A stretch of DNA of 64,000 nucleotides, taken from assembly GCF_013396335.1 (NCBI RefSeq), contig NZ_JABWSY010000008.1:219773-283772 (forward strand), read 5' to 3'. Positions within the stretch are counted from its first letter, which is position 1; each line of letters begins with the position of its first letter. Of the stretch, positions 8,781 to 18,222 are shown in pieces. Origin of the DNA: Bacillus sp. EB106-08-02-XG196. GTDB taxonomy: Bacteria; Bacillota; Bacilli; Bacillales; Cytobacillaceae. Below the pieces are notes generated by a model, which ran no database searches, was not told where the DNA came from, and saw nothing but the letters and a program-made list of their open reading frames with translations. The position numbers and the translations under genes were made by a program.

Positions 8781-9251
8781 TTGAATAACATTGATCAACG
8801 TTTACAAGATTTAGGTATCGAATTACCGGAAGCAGCTGCACCCCTTTACCATTATGTACCCGTAATGATTCATCAAGGTGTAGCTTACATTAGTGGACAA
8901 GTACCTAGAATAAATGGAGAGGTTCCTTATCAAGGTAAAGTAGGTAGAGAGGTTACGATTGAACAGGCTCAGGAACTAGCAGAGATGTGTGTGCTAAAAG
9001 GGCTTAGCAGTTTAAAAGCGGCAATTGGCAGCCTTGACAAGGTTGAACAAGTATTAAAAGTAACAGGCTATGTTCAGACTGCACCAGGCTTTTCTGAACC
9101 ATCAAAAGTTCTTGATGCTGCTTCTGAATTATTAGATAAGATTTTTGGCGCTAAAGGTCATCATGCCCGCACAGCTGTTGGAGTAGCGGAACTCCCTAGT
9201 AATACTCCGATTGAGATTGATTTTATCATTGCAGTAAAACAAGAGGAATAA
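8781..9251 (+). CDS. RidA/YjgF family protein
   Basis: A 156-residue member of the Rid superfamily, longer than canonical RidA (about 125-130) and typical of the YjgH/Rid2-like branch. It has VAYISGQVPR near the N-terminus and TAVGVAELPSNTPIEIDFIIAV at the C-terminus. The canonical catalytic Arg position of RidA (RxxVGV context) is ARTAVGVAEL here. Canonical members deaminate reactive enamine/imine intermediates; the substrate of this branch is uncertain. The start is TTG 6 nt after GAGAGGAGC. The MITE ends 40 bp upstream, so any native promoter was displaced or lies within the element. A strong terminator follows. Confidence 0.85.
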   Translation: MNNIDQRLQDLGIELPEAAAPLYHYVPVMIHQGVAYISGQVPRINGEVPYQGKVGREVTIEQAQELAEMCVLKGLSSLKAAIGSLDKVEQVLKVTGYVQTAPGFSEPSKVLDAASELLDKIFGAKGHHARTAVGVAELPSNTPIEIDFIIAVKQEE

Positions 9252-9324
9252 CCAGAAGATTTCTTAGCGAGAAGCATGAGGACATTATGGACGGTTCGAG
9301 ATCACTGGACAAGTCCATTTTTGA

Positions 9325-9378
9325 AAAACAAGAAGGCAATTACCTACTATATGTAGATAACTGCCTTCTTGTTTTTAT
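9325..9378. terminator. Bidirectional terminator, ridA / xylH
   Basis: AACAAGAAGGCA pairs with TGCCTTCTTGTT around a 23-base loop, with T and A runs on both sides. It separates the converging ridA and xylose operon. The same hairpin recurs at 18097-18150. Confidence 0.8.
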
Positions 9379-9387
9379 TAAACTTTA

Positions 9388-9450
9388 CACGTAGACGGTT
9401 CTCCTGGTCTTACATATTTTGCCACAACCACAAGAACCGTCCCCTTGGCA
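9388..9450. repeat. REP-like palindrome R1
   Basis: Inverted repeat AGACGGTTCT / AGAACCGTCC around the shared loop ccTGGTCTTACATATTTT. The same unit occurs at 18158, 30410 and 44124. Confidence 0.75.
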
Positions 9451-9455
9451 CCCAA

Positions 9456-10622
9456 TTACTTCTTACTAGAAATATCAATCCATACGGCAACAATTAGGAT
9501 TAATCCTTTGACGATATATTGCCAAAATGCCTGGATGTTCATCATACTCATACCGTTATCAATACTTGCCATAATTAGGGCACCAATTAGAGCGCCGACT
9601 ATTTTCCCGCGGCCGCCGACCAAGCTCGTTCCGCCAATAACGCAAGCTGCAATCGCATCGAGTTCATACATATTTCCGGCACTGACAGTGGCAGCATTTA
9701 GCCTGCTCGTTAACAGGACGCCGGCAACACCCGCAAGACCGCCCATCGTAATAAATACCCAAAGCGTACTGCGTTTAATATTAATTCCTGACAATGCTGC
9801 AGCTTCTTGGTTTCCTCCGAGCGCATAAATCGAACGGCCAAACGCCGTTTTATTCGAAATAAAGATAAAGACTGCTGCAAATAAGACTACGATTAAAAAT
9901 GGAACCGGAATTCCCAAATAGCGGTTTAACATATAAGTGGTTAAAAGAATACAGAATGCATAGATTCCAACCTTGCCAAAGTCAAGAGTGGCCGCCGGAA
10001 TCATCAGCCCCAGCTGCTTACGCTTTTTTCGATTTTGGAGCGTCCAGAAAACGAATAATCCAATGCTAATGACCGCTAATACATACCCTGGAACATAAGG
10101 GAAATAGCTATTACCGATTTGTTTAAAGCTGTCCTCCATCGGTGCAACCGTTTGTCCTTTACTTAAACCGATTAAGATCCCGCGGAAGATAAGCATTCCT
10201 CCAAGGGTTACGATGAAAGCAGGAACAGCGCGGTAGGCAACCCACCAGCCTTGCCATAATCCAAGGATGGCTCCAATGACAATCGCTGCAATCACAACTG
10301 AGATAGTTCCCCAGCCTTGCCACACTTGCAGAATGGCTGCAATCCCGCCTGTTAAACCAACTAATGATCCAACGGATAAATCAATATGACCCGCTACGAT
10401 GACTAAAGTCATCCCAATAGCAAGGACGGCAATAACGGACATTTGTGTAATTAAATTGGAAATATTCCGTGAGGATAAAAACTCTCCACCTGTAAAAACA
10501 CTGAAAATCACCGCGATTAACACGAGTGCAATAATAAGGGTGTACGCTTGGAGGTCAAACTTAAAACTTAACCCTCTGTTTCCCTGTGTTTTCCTTTCCA
10601 CTTCTGCTAACGTTTTACCCAT
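9456..10622 (-). CDS. xylH: D-xylose ABC transporter permease
   Basis: The membrane subunit of the xylose importer, with about ten hydrophobic segments and the family motif GHIDLSVGSLVGLTGG; GGNQEAAALSGINI is the likely cytoplasmic coupling loop. Length (388 residues) matches XylH/MmsB-type permeases. The ATG at 10622 is used because it overlaps the xylG stop as ATGGGTAA and has GGGAGGGAAG upstream; a longer frame extends seven codons with no better site. It is last in xylF-xylG-xylH. The assignment to xylose rests on the adjacent XylF, which is close to the E. coli protein. Confidence 0.92.
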   Translation of the reverse strand: MGKTLAEVERKTQGNRGLSFKFDLQAYTLIIALVLIAVIFSVFTGGEFLSSRNISNLITQMSVIAVLAIGMTLVIVAGHIDLSVGSLVGLTGGIAAILQVWQGWGTISVVIAAIVIGAILGLWQGWWVAYRAVPAFIVTLGGMLIFRGILIGLSKGQTVAPMEDSFKQIGNSYFPYVPGYVLAVISIGLFVFWTLQNRKKRKQLGLMIPAATLDFGKVGIYAFCILLTTYMLNRYLGIPVPFLIVVLFAAVFIFISNKTAFGRSIYALGGNQEAAALSGINIKRSTLWVFITMGGLAGVAGVLLTSRLNAATVSAGNMYELDAIAACVIGGTSLVGGRGKIVGALIGALIMASIDNGMSMMNIQAFWQYIVKGLILIVAVWIDISSKK

Positions 10623-12138
10623 GTTTCTTCCCTCCCGTTGCACACATCATGATTTTTTCTTGTGTTGCTTCTTCTCTCAAGAATTCTCCAGTTATGGAGC
10701 CTTCTGACATGACAAGAACTCGATCTGACATCCCCAAAACCTCTGGAAGCTCCGATGAGATAATGACAATCCCGACGCCTTCGCTTACGAGTTCATTAAT
10801 AATCTTATAAATCTCGTATTTAGCACCGACATCAATTCCTCTTGTCGGTTCGTCTAGAATTAACACTTTCGGATTTGTCATTAACCATTTGCTAAGAACT
10901 ACCTTCTGCTGGTTTCCACCACTCAGCTGGCCAACCTTTGCCTCTAGGTTAGGTGCTTTTAGCTTCATTTTTGAAGTCAGTTCCCCAGCCGTTTTCACTT
11001 CTAATGCATCATCAATAATTTTTAATTTCATGACCTTATTTAAAGCAGCTAAGGTCGTGTTCTTCGTGATGTCCATCCCCAGCACAAGGCCATAACGCTT
11101 GCGGTCCTCGGAAACGTAAGCCAGGCCTTCTTTTATCGCATCTTGTGGTTGGTTGATCCTCGTTTCTTTTCCATCAATCAAGACCGTTCCTGTCCTCTTC
11201 CCTTTAAGGCCGCCAAACAAACTGATGAACAATTCTGACCGGCCGGCCCCCATTAATCCGGAAATACCGAGGATTTCACCTTTTCTCACCATGAAAGAAG
11301 CATTCTTTATCAACTGTTTCCCTTTGTCATCAAAAACGGAGTAATCTTTTACCTCCATAATGTTCTCCGAGCTAATCGGGTGTGGTTCATATGGAAAAAG
11401 CTCAGTGAGCTCGCGCCCAACCATTTTCGAGACAATCTTTTGTTCGGTTAACTCTTCAATGGGATCCGTACTGATGGTTCGTCCATCACGCAAAATCGTG
11501 ACGGAATCAGCAAGGGCCATGACCTCTCCTAATTTATGAGAAATATAAATACAGGTAACGCCTTTCGCTCGTAATTCATTCAACAAGCCCATGAGAACCT
11601 CAACATCACTTTCCGTTAAAGCGGCTGTTGGCTCATCCAAAATGAGAATATCTGTTTTTTTCGTTAAGGCTTTTGCAATTTCGATCAATTGCTGCTTCCC
11701 AACGGTTAAATCACCGACTTTTGTTTGCGGGTCAATGTTCAAGCCGATATGCTTAAGTGATTTCTGTGCTTCTGCATAAATCTGGTTCCAATCAATCACT
11801 CTTCTCCGCATTAAATCATGACCTAAAAATAAGTTCTCAGCGACAGTCATTTCCTCTACTAAGGCAAGCTCTTGATAGATAATGCCAACGCCTGCATCCT
11901 GAGATTCTTTTATTGTTTTAAATTCGACCTTTTGGCCATTAATAATAATTTCTCCATCATACGTACCATGTGGGTAGACACCACTCAGTATTTTCATCAA
12001 CGTGGATTTTCCAGCGCCATTCTCGCCGCATAAGGCATGAATCTCTCCCCTACGCACTGAAAATGTTACGTTATCTAAAGCTCTAACACCTGGGAATTCT
12101 TTTACGATCCCTTTCATTTGTAGCGCATACGTATCCAT
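10615..12138 (-). CDS. xylG: D-xylose ABC transporter ATP-binding protein
   Basis: A fused double ATPase of 507 residues, normal for sugar importers of the XylG/RbsA/MglA class. Domain 1 has Walker A GENGAGKST (about 39), the signature LTVGKQQLIE and Walker B LILDEPTAAL; domain 2 has the degenerate P-loop GLMGAGRSE, LSGGNQQKV and LILDEPTRGID. It energises xylose uptake with XylH. It overlaps xylH by 8 nt. The 160-bp gap to xylF holds a hairpin that may adjust expression relative to the binding protein. Confidence 0.94.
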   Translation of the reverse strand: MDTYALQMKGIVKEFPGVRALDNVTFSVRRGEIHALCGENGAGKSTLMKILSGVYPHGTYDGEIIINGQKVEFKTIKESQDAGVGIIYQELALVEEMTVAENLFLGHDLMRRRVIDWNQIYAEAQKSLKHIGLNIDPQTKVGDLTVGKQQLIEIAKALTKKTDILILDEPTAALTESDVEVLMGLLNELRAKGVTCIYISHKLGEVMALADSVTILRDGRTISTDPIEELTEQKIVSKMVGRELTELFPYEPHPISSENIMEVKDYSVFDDKGKQLIKNASFMVRKGEILGISGLMGAGRSELFISLFGGLKGKRTGTVLIDGKETRINQPQDAIKEGLAYVSEDRKRYGLVLGMDITKNTTLAALNKVMKLKIIDDALEVKTAGELTSKMKLKAPNLEAKVGQLSGGNQQKVVLSKWLMTNPKVLILDEPTRGIDVGAKYEIYKIINELVSEGVGIVIISSELPEVLGMSDRVLVMSEGSITGEFLREEATQEKIMMCATGGKKHG

Positions 12139-12243
12139 TCTAGCTTGTCACCACCTATTCGGAACTCGATTTTGTAAAGACGATTAATGTGGCATGATTT
12201 AGGAGGCTAATAGATAGCCATAATTATATTTTTAAATAATAAA

Positions 12244-12272
12244 GGGAGAGCAAGGAAACTGCACTTGCTCGT
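12244..12272 (-). terminator. Intercistronic hairpin between xylF and xylG
   Basis: GAGCAAG (12264-12270 on the minus strand) pairs with CTTGCTC around a 9-base loop and is followed by only a weak T tract (TCCCTTTATTATTT). It is more likely a partial terminator or a 3' stabiliser of the xylF message than a full stop. Confidence 0.55.
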
Positions 12273-12301
12273 TTAAGCCCCTGTTTTTAATCGTATTCGT
12301 A

Positions 12302-13396
12302 TTATGGACGTGCTGGGCGGTCGCCTTCAGCAACATTCTTATAAACATCGTCATAAGAGTGGAATCCATCCTTGATCACCGTATCCACAAGGTTTTCTTT
12401 GCCTACCTTAATAGGATCCAGCTTAATAAACGGCACATCGACCTTGCCATTGTTAACACTTGAATCACTCTCAGGAGTTTCCCCTTTTGCCAATTGAACG
12501 GCTACTTCTGCACTCTTTTCAGCAATGCTCTTGATAGGTTTGTAGACTGTCATGGTTTGAGTACCTTCAGCGATACGCTGTACAGCCGCCAAGTCAGCAT
12601 CTTGTCCAGAGATGACTACTTTACCTGCAAGTCCCTGTGCATCCAAAGCTTGAATAGCACCGCCAGCAGTACTGTCATTTGATGCAACAACGGCACCAAT
12701 ATCATTTTTATTTGCAGTTAAAGCGTTTTCCATAATTTTCAGCGCTTCGTTCGCATCCCAGTTTTTAGCCCACTGGTCGCCCGCGATTTCAATATCACCA
12801 CTATCCACAAGCGGTTGGATAATGTTCATTTGACCTTCTCTGAACATTTTTGCATTGTTATCCGTTGGCGAACCGCCCATTAAAAAATACTTTCCAGAAG
12901 GTACCTGTTCCACTAAATATTCCGCTTGCATTTCACCAACACGAACATTGTCAAACGATACATAGGCATCAATATCGGTACCATTAATCAGACGGTCATA
13001 CGCTAAAACAGGAATTCCTTCTGCCTTCGCTTGATCGACAACCGTAGATAATGCATCCGAGTTAATCGCAATAATAACTAACGCATCAATATCCTGAGAA
13101 AGCATGTTCTGGACTTGAGATAATTGCTTTGCTTCATCGCCATTTGCAGATTGTACGACTACCTCTGCCCCTAATTCTTCTGCTTTTGCAACAAAGAAAT
13201 CACGGTCATGCTGCCAGCGTTCTAATGTTAAATCCGAAACAGAAAGGCCGATCTTAAGCTTATCATCCTTGCCTTTCTCCTTACTGTCAGAGCCGCTGCT
13301 CGCGCTGCCGCCACTTGCATCCTGACCGCAGGCAGCAAGCATCAACACGAGAAGTAAACCAACCAAAACTGAAATAAAACGTTTGCCCTTTTCCAT
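12302..13396 (-). CDS. xylF: D-xylose-binding lipoprotein
   Basis: The substrate-binding protein, anchored as a lipoprotein (lipobox LAACG at about residue 24). The mature part is close to E. coli XylF: LSVSDLTLERWQ.DRDFF, VVQSANGDE, VLAYDRLING.DID.Y.SFDN, YFLMGGSPTDNNAK, MENALTANKNDI.AVVASND.TAGGAIQAL, SGQDADL and GTQTMTVYKPI. The ATG at 13396 starts a proper signal sequence (EKGKRFISVLVG) after AAGGGGG; an upstream frame adds 16 residues without a site. It is first gene of xylFGH. A cre-like sequence lies 60 bp upstream. Confidence 0.94.
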   Translation of the reverse strand: MEKGKRFISVLVGLLLVLMLAACGQDASGGSASSGSDSKEKGKDDKLKIGLSVSDLTLERWQHDRDFFVAKAEELGAEVVVQSANGDEAKQLSQVQNMLSQDIDALVIIAINSDALSTVVDQAKAEGIPVLAYDRLINGTDIDAYVSFDNVRVGEMQAEYLVEQVPSGKYFLMGGSPTDNNAKMFREGQMNIIQPLVDSGDIEIAGDQWAKNWDANEALKIMENALTANKNDIGAVVASNDSTAGGAIQALDAQGLAGKVVISGQDADLAAVQRIAEGTQTMTVYKPIKSIAEKSAEVAVQLAKGETPESDSSVNNGKVDVPFIKLDPIKVGKENLVDTVIKDGFHSYDDVYKNVAEGDRPARP

Positions 13397-13455
13397 AAAG
13401 ATTTGAAGCCCCCTTACGATTTTTAATTTCTTATGAAAGTACACCCAATTTCCAT

Positions 13456-13469
13456 TGACTGCGTTTTCA
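13456..13469 (-). promoter_or_regulatory. Possible cre (CcpA) site upstream of xylF
   Basis: Minus-strand TGAAAACGCAGTCA matches the consensus TGWAARCGYTWNCW at 12 of 14 positions and lies between the RR gene and xylF. Binding is inferred only. Confidence 0.45.
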
Positions 13470-13593
13470 TTTTTTTACAACTAGCAAATTACAGCTAATT
13501 CACATATTAAAATTACCATGATACAACTGCCCTGGAAGCACTTTCATCTTCACTTTGTTGCGAATACCTAGACATTCTTGTCCTATCCGTATC

Positions 13594-13631
13594 AAAAAAA
13601 AAATTGCTCGAGCAGATGCCCTGAGCAATTT
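13594..13631 (-). terminator. Terminator of the xylose sensor operon
   Basis: Minus-strand AAATTGCTC / GAGCAATTT followed by about ten T residues, 10 bp after the response regulator stop. Confidence 0.85.
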
Positions 13632-13640
13632 CTTCTTTCA

Positions 13641-15209
13641 TTATTGATGGTATTTATTTCGATATTCACGCGGGTTCATTCCGACTTCTTTTTTAAAAAA
13701 CCTGCTGAAATAATTGGGATCTTTATAGCCAATATTTAAGGCGATTTCCTTTAATGGCATGGTGCCATCGAGCAGGAGCTCTTTTGCTTTTTGCATTCTA
13801 GTATTCTTCAAATAATCGATAAAAGTCACTTGAAACCGCTCTCTAAATAGCCTGCTTAAATAATAGGAGCTAATCCCAATTTGCTCGGCTACCTCTTCAA
13901 GGGTGATCGGCCTATGATAATTTTTATCAATAAATTCCTTCGCTTTTAAAAGCAGCGATCTCATCCCGTTATTTCGCCACTCCCCTAAACGCTCGATAAT
14001 ATATACGAGCTGAGCCTTGGCTGTTTCTTTGATTTGCATGGTTGTTTCGATTTGTCCTAAACTTACCTTTATATCCTCATCAAACCCAAGTTCTTTGACT
14101 GATCGCATTAACACGAGAAAGAAATCCTCCATCGCCTTAATCACGATGCGCACCTGAGAATCTGCTGCCTGCTGGATGGAATGAAAATAAGATTCAAACA
14201 TGTGCAATCCTTTTTGCATATCGCCCTGCCTAACAGCATCCACCAGCTCCTTCTCAAGCTCAAACGGGATTAACTCTTTGCGTTTTTGTGTCAACCGGTC
14301 ACTATAAGCCATATAGGCTGCAGTTGGGTGGTTATGTACAAGTTCCAGCGCATAAATCGCTTCCTTATAGGATTGGGAAAAGGAATGGACATCACCTACA
14401 ACCATCCCCACTCCGGCATACACGCGGCATGATTCGAGCTGATGCTGAACATGGTGAATAATCGAACGCGCAAAATCCTGTCTTATTTCATGATCTGTTT
14501 TTCCTTGTTCAGTGACTAACACCAGCACCGGAACTTGAAAACCTGTTAATGGTCCCACTAAAAAATGGAGACTTTGATCGTGCAGCGCTCTTTTCAGGGT
14601 ATGATACCAGCGGCTTTTTTCCTCACGGCTCGGTTGCAGGCTGTCTGATTCAAACGAAAAGACAGCGACAAACCCTTGCTTCTCTTCGAGGTCCAGCCAT
14701 TCATCCCAGTCAGCCTGATTGAATTCGTGAACATGATCCATAATGAACGAAACAATAAATTCCATTTCGATAAAAGAACTGACTCGTTCAAGGCGGCGAT
14801 TGATTTGCTTTTTTTCAATCAGTGTCTGTTTTTCAGCCTCAATTTCGGCTGCCATCCGGTCAAACGCTTCTAACACCTCGGAAACCCTGCTTGGTTTTAA
14901 CAAATATTCCTTAATCCCAAATTTCATCGCTTCACGGGCATAATCAAACGTATCAAAAGCCGACACCATAATATATTTGGTGTCACAAAGTTCAGGAGAT
15001 ATCCTTTTAATCGCTTCAAGGCCGTCCAATTCCGGCATCTTGATGTCCATAAAAATTAAGTCCGGCTTATAGGTCAAAGCAAGTTCAACTGCCTGCCTTC
15101 CATTTTGAGCCTCGGCAATGACCTCAAAATTGGATCGATTCTTACGAAGCATCAGTTTGAGACCTTCTCTTTCAAGGTGTTCATCGTCCACAAGCATGAC
15201 ATGTAACAT
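13641..15209 (-). CDS. YesN-type response regulator, AraC output
   Basis: A 522-residue regulator: receiver domain (1-120, phospho-acceptor Asp in DLIFMDIKMPELDG, Lys in YLLKPSR), a long middle region (about 150-400) with limited conservation, and a C-terminal AraC DNA-binding domain (ITLEEVAEQIGISSYYLSRLF, LKEIALNIGYKDPNYFSRFFKK). It is predicted to activate the xylose transport genes that follow. GGGGGAAGAA precedes the ATG. It lies 21 bp from the kinase gene, third in the sensor operon. In clostridia the analogous YesN controls xylFGH, which supports this assignment. Confidence 0.9.
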   Translation of the reverse strand: MLHVMLVDDEHLEREGLKLMLRKNRSNFEVIAEAQNGRQAVELALTYKPDLIFMDIKMPELDGLEAIKRISPELCDTKYIMVSAFDTFDYAREAMKFGIKEYLLKPSRVSEVLEAFDRMAAEIEAEKQTLIEKKQINRRLERVSSFIEMEFIVSFIMDHVHEFNQADWDEWLDLEEKQGFVAVFSFESDSLQPSREEKSRWYHTLKRALHDQSLHFLVGPLTGFQVPVLVLVTEQGKTDHEIRQDFARSIIHHVQHQLESCRVYAGVGMVVGDVHSFSQSYKEAIYALELVHNHPTAAYMAYSDRLTQKRKELIPFELEKELVDAVRQGDMQKGLHMFESYFHSIQQAADSQVRIVIKAMEDFFLVLMRSVKELGFDEDIKVSLGQIETTMQIKETAKAQLVYIIERLGEWRNNGMRSLLLKAKEFIDKNYHRPITLEEVAEQIGISSYYLSRLFRERFQVTFIDYLKNTRMQKAKELLLDGTMPLKEIALNIGYKDPNYFSRFFKKEVGMNPREYRNKYHQ

Positions 15210-15230
15210 GTAGTTCTTCCCCCTTACCCA

Positions 15231-16652
15231 TTAGCCATTTCTTATCTGAATACTCACGATTGTCCCTTTCCCAAGACTAGAGGCAATGTTCATTTTACTA
15301 TCTTTATGGAATAATCTAAGCCGGTCCATCACATTTCTCATGCCGATTCCGGTTGAATGACCTGACTCTTTTTTCGGTAGAGATTCCTTTTCAGCATGGC
15401 TGCTATTCAACAATCGGTCAATCGTTGCCTGATCCATCCCTGCGCCATTATCCTTTACATCAATGCAAACGTGTTCATTGTCTTCGTATATGTGCAATTC
15501 AATTTTGGCACCACCAGCCATATTTTCAATTCCATGCATAAAGGCATTCTCAATGAGCGGCTGAAGCGTTAAGCAAGGGATCGGCATTGACAAACAGGCT
15601 GAATCCACGTTTTGCACAAACTCCACGCGGTCACCAAATCGTGTTTTTTGGATAAAAAAGTACTCCTTAACAATGTCCACTTCGTCCTTTATGGTCGTCT
15701 GGCGATCGAGATTGCCAATGTTATAGCGAAGCAGGGCAGATACAGACGATATTAAGTCGCTTGTCCGTTCTGCACCTTCGATATACGACAGTTTTGAAAT
15801 CGTATTCAAAGTATTAAAAAGGAAATGTGGATTAATCTGATTTTGGAGGCTTTTCAATTCCATCTCTTTCAGCAATTGGGCAAGTTTTGCCTTTTCCTCC
15901 ATCTCACTAACCGATTCGAGAATATTCCTTTTCATTTCATTAAACGTCTTCGTTAAAAACCACAGCTCGTCCTTCCTTGAAACCATAACATCCTCACCCG
16001 AATAACGTCCGGCTGACATTTCTTTTGCCGCCCGGGTAAGCCTTTCAATCGTTCGTGTAATCCCATTAGAAAACCAAAGGGCAAACAGGATACTGAGAAT
16101 AATAATAGCAAGAATGATCGTAGTCCCCAACTTTTGCCTATCCTTAATCTTTTTATCAATCAGCAGGGATAGCGTTTGGTAATCTGAAAGTTCCTTATTA
16201 ATCAGGTCAAGTGAACTTTCATGAATATAACCAGCTGTTTTTTCCGCTTCATTTAAATGCTTCGAATATCGCTGGATATCATGCTTTTCTACACCTTCCA
16301 TGGTTTTATCCAAATGTTCTAGAAAACTGGATATCGTATTTAAAAAATTTACGCTTGGGACTCCTTCTATTTGTTTTTCCTTAAACTCTTTTTGCAGTTG
16401 AATCAGCCTTTGCCGATCTTTTTCATAGATTGATAGGTTTTCAGGCCAAGGTTCATAAATATAAATTTTAAGCGACTGAAACGTCTGATTTGTCTCTTTC
16501 GTAATTTCATTTAAAAGTAAGGAAGGTTCAACATTGTCATTATAAAGCTCGAGCACTTTTTGGCCGCTTTGTTCACGAACAAAAAACAACACGACAATGA
16601 CGAAAAGGATGGCCGCAAAATAAATGAGCAATTTTGTGCGAATTTTAATCAT
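15231..16652 (-). CDS. YesM/LytS-type sensor histidine kinase
   Basis: A 473-residue kinase with a transmembrane helix at 8-24, an extracytoplasmic four-helix-like region, a second helix around 178-195, a HAMP linker (NGITRTIERLTRAAKEMSAGRYSG), a His_kinase domain with phospho-His in NPHFLFNTLNTI, and an ATPase domain (LQPLIENAFMHGIE, DNGAGM, GTGIGMRNV-type G box). It overlaps the preceding binding-protein gene by ATGA, so the two are translationally coupled. It probably receives the ligand signal from that protein and phosphorylates the YesN regulator. Confidence 0.9.
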   Translation of the reverse strand: MIKIRTKLLIYFAAILFVIVVLFFVREQSGQKVLELYNDNVEPSLLLNEITKETNQTFQSLKIYIYEPWPENLSIYEKDRQRLIQLQKEFKEKQIEGVPSVNFLNTISSFLEHLDKTMEGVEKHDIQRYSKHLNEAEKTAGYIHESSLDLINKELSDYQTLSLLIDKKIKDRQKLGTTIILAIIILSILFALWFSNGITRTIERLTRAAKEMSAGRYSGEDVMVSRKDELWFLTKTFNEMKRNILESVSEMEEKAKLAQLLKEMELKSLQNQINPHFLFNTLNTISKLSYIEGAERTSDLISSVSALLRYNIGNLDRQTTIKDEVDIVKEYFFIQKTRFGDRVEFVQNVDSACLSMPIPCLTLQPLIENAFMHGIENMAGGAKIELHIYEDNEHVCIDVKDNGAGMDQATIDRLLNSSHAEKESLPKKESGHSTGIGMRNVMDRLRLFHKDSKMNIASSLGKGTIVSIQIRNG

Positions 16653-17650
16653 TTCGCCCCACCCCTTTGGCTTTTCTCATCGGGCAAGTCTGATTCACGA
16701 ATAATCGATGATTCTGTATGATAGAATTCTTTGACCGGCTTTCCCGTAACAATGTCCAGCATAATCTCCGTGCTCAGGGCCCCCATCTTAAACGGAAGTT
16801 GTTCAACAATCGCATCAATTGCCCCATTTTCAAGCAACTGAATATTTTCCTCAATTGAATCAAACGTTATCACATACATATCATCCTGTCTTTTTAAGGA
16901 TTCTGCCGCCGCAACGATCCCCATCCCATTATAGGAACTAGTTCCATAAAAGGCGGTAATATTAGGATACTCGGTGAGCATCCGGTACGCCTTTTGCTCG
17001 GTGTCAATCCTTGATACGTTTGATTCCTTAATCGCTGCGATCTTGATTCCTTCATATCTACCTACAATATCTTTAAATCCTTTCACTCGCTGCTGGTGAT
17101 CGACATTATCAAAACTAGCTGTGATAATTCCAATCGTAGCCTTTCCGCCCGTATCTTTCACCAAAGCTTCTCCGGCTAATTGGCCCGCTAAATAATTGTC
17201 TGTCCCAATATAGGCATTACGCAAGCTATCCTTTGCATCCATATCAATCGTAATTACCGGAATCCCGGCACCCACAGCCTTATTGATCATGGGCGTAAAT
17301 TGGTCATTTTGAGCCTGAACAATAATCCCATCGACTTTGGCTGCTATGGCTTTATCTAACAGCTTCAGCTGTTCATCCGAATCCGTACGCTTTGGCCCCT
17401 CGTAGTTAACAAAAACGTCATGCTCCGTTTCGGTTTTCTTGGCTCCCTCTCCGACCAAGCGCCAATAATCATGATCCATCTCCTCACCAATTAAAGTAAA
17501 ATGGAACATCGGCAGCGCAGTCTCAGAAGAAATCACCTCATCCATTTTCCGATCCGTCGCCTGTACTTGTTTATAAAAATAAATCGAGAAACCTAACACC
17601 GTAATAAACGAAACGATTAAAATAAGATAAATAAACATACGTCGATTCAT
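16649..17650 (-). CDS. Membrane-anchored sugar-binding sensor protein
   Basis: A 333-residue periplasmic-binding-protein fold (RbsB/XylF type) tethered by an uncleaved N-terminal helix (about 6-26) rather than a lipobox. Core motifs: GIIVQAQND, GIPVITIDMD, YIGTDNYLAGQLAGE, IIGIITAS-like TIGIITASFDNVDHQQRVKGF and an extended C-lobe. Being first in an operon with a histidine kinase and YesN, and not with a permease, points to signal sensing. The layout equals clostridial XylFII-LytS-YesN, in which XylFII binds xylose and drives kinase dimerisation. AGGAGGG sits 5 nt before the ATG. Confidence 0.85.
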   Translation of the reverse strand: MNRRMFIYLILIVSFITVLGFSIYFYKQVQATDRKMDEVISSETALPMFHFTLIGEEMDHDYWRLVGEGAKKTETEHDVFVNYEGPKRTDSDEQLKLLDKAIAAKVDGIIVQAQNDQFTPMINKAVGAGIPVITIDMDAKDSLRNAYIGTDNYLAGQLAGEALVKDTGGKATIGIITASFDNVDHQQRVKGFKDIVGRYEGIKIAAIKESNVSRIDTEQKAYRMLTEYPNITAFYGTSSYNGMGIVAAAESLKRQDDMYVITFDSIEENIQLLENGAIDAIVEQLPFKMGALSTEIMLDIVTGKPVKEFYHTESSIIRESDLPDEKSQRGGAK

Positions 17651-17816
17651 GCTGCCCTCCTAGGAAACCATGGGGTGTTCTCGTGGCCCCGAAACTATCA
17701 TAATTGTAAATATTTTAACACACTAACATAACCATGTGGACGGTTCGCAATCACTGAAAAAGTCCATTTTTTAAACAAGGCTCTATTCGTAAACTTTGTT
17801 GCTTTCTGTACAAATA

Positions 17817-18045
17817 CCAGAGGTGACTTAAGACAAGTTTGATGAATCTAAGAGTCATGGTGTCCGAACCAGAGGTTACTTCAGACAAGCTTGATGAATT
17901 TAAGCTTCATGGTGTCCGAACCTGTGGAAACTTCAGATAAGTTTGATGAATCTAAGCTTCATGGTGTCCGAACTTGTGGCAACTTCAGACAAGTTTGATG
18001 AATCTAAGCTTCATGGTGTTCAAACCTGTGGCAACTTAAGCAAAA
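17817..18045. repeat. 52-bp tandem array D, about four units, opposite orientation
   Basis: Full units start at 17860, 17912, 17964 and 18016 (exact 52-bp period), with a part unit before. The 30-bp core GTGTCCGAA..TGTGGCAACTTCAGACAAG is the reverse-complement equivalent of the core in arrays A-C, but the 22-bp spacer (tttgatgaatctaagcttcatg) is unrelated to theirs. Confidence 0.88.
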
Positions 18046-18096
18046 AACGTTATTAACCAATAATAAAAACAACAATCTTTGAGCAAAACAGCCTTA

Positions 18097-18150
18097 AACA
18101 AAAAGGCAATTACCTACTATATGTAGATAACTGCCTTCTTGTTTTTATTA
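18097..18150. terminator. Terminator hairpin, second copy
   Basis: AACAAAAAGGCA / TGCCTTCTTGTT, nearly identical to 9325-9378; serves the subtilase operon on the minus strand. Confidence 0.7.
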
Positions 18151-18157
18151 AATTGTG

Positions 18158-18222
18158 TACACGGGGAGGGTTCTCCTGGTCTTACATATTTTCCCACAAC
18201 CACAAGAACCGTCCCCACGGTC
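18158..18222. repeat. REP-like palindrome R2
   Basis: ACGGGGAGGGTTCT pairs with AGAACCGTCCCC around the TGGTCTTACATATTTT loop shared with R1, R3 and R4. Confidence 0.75.
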
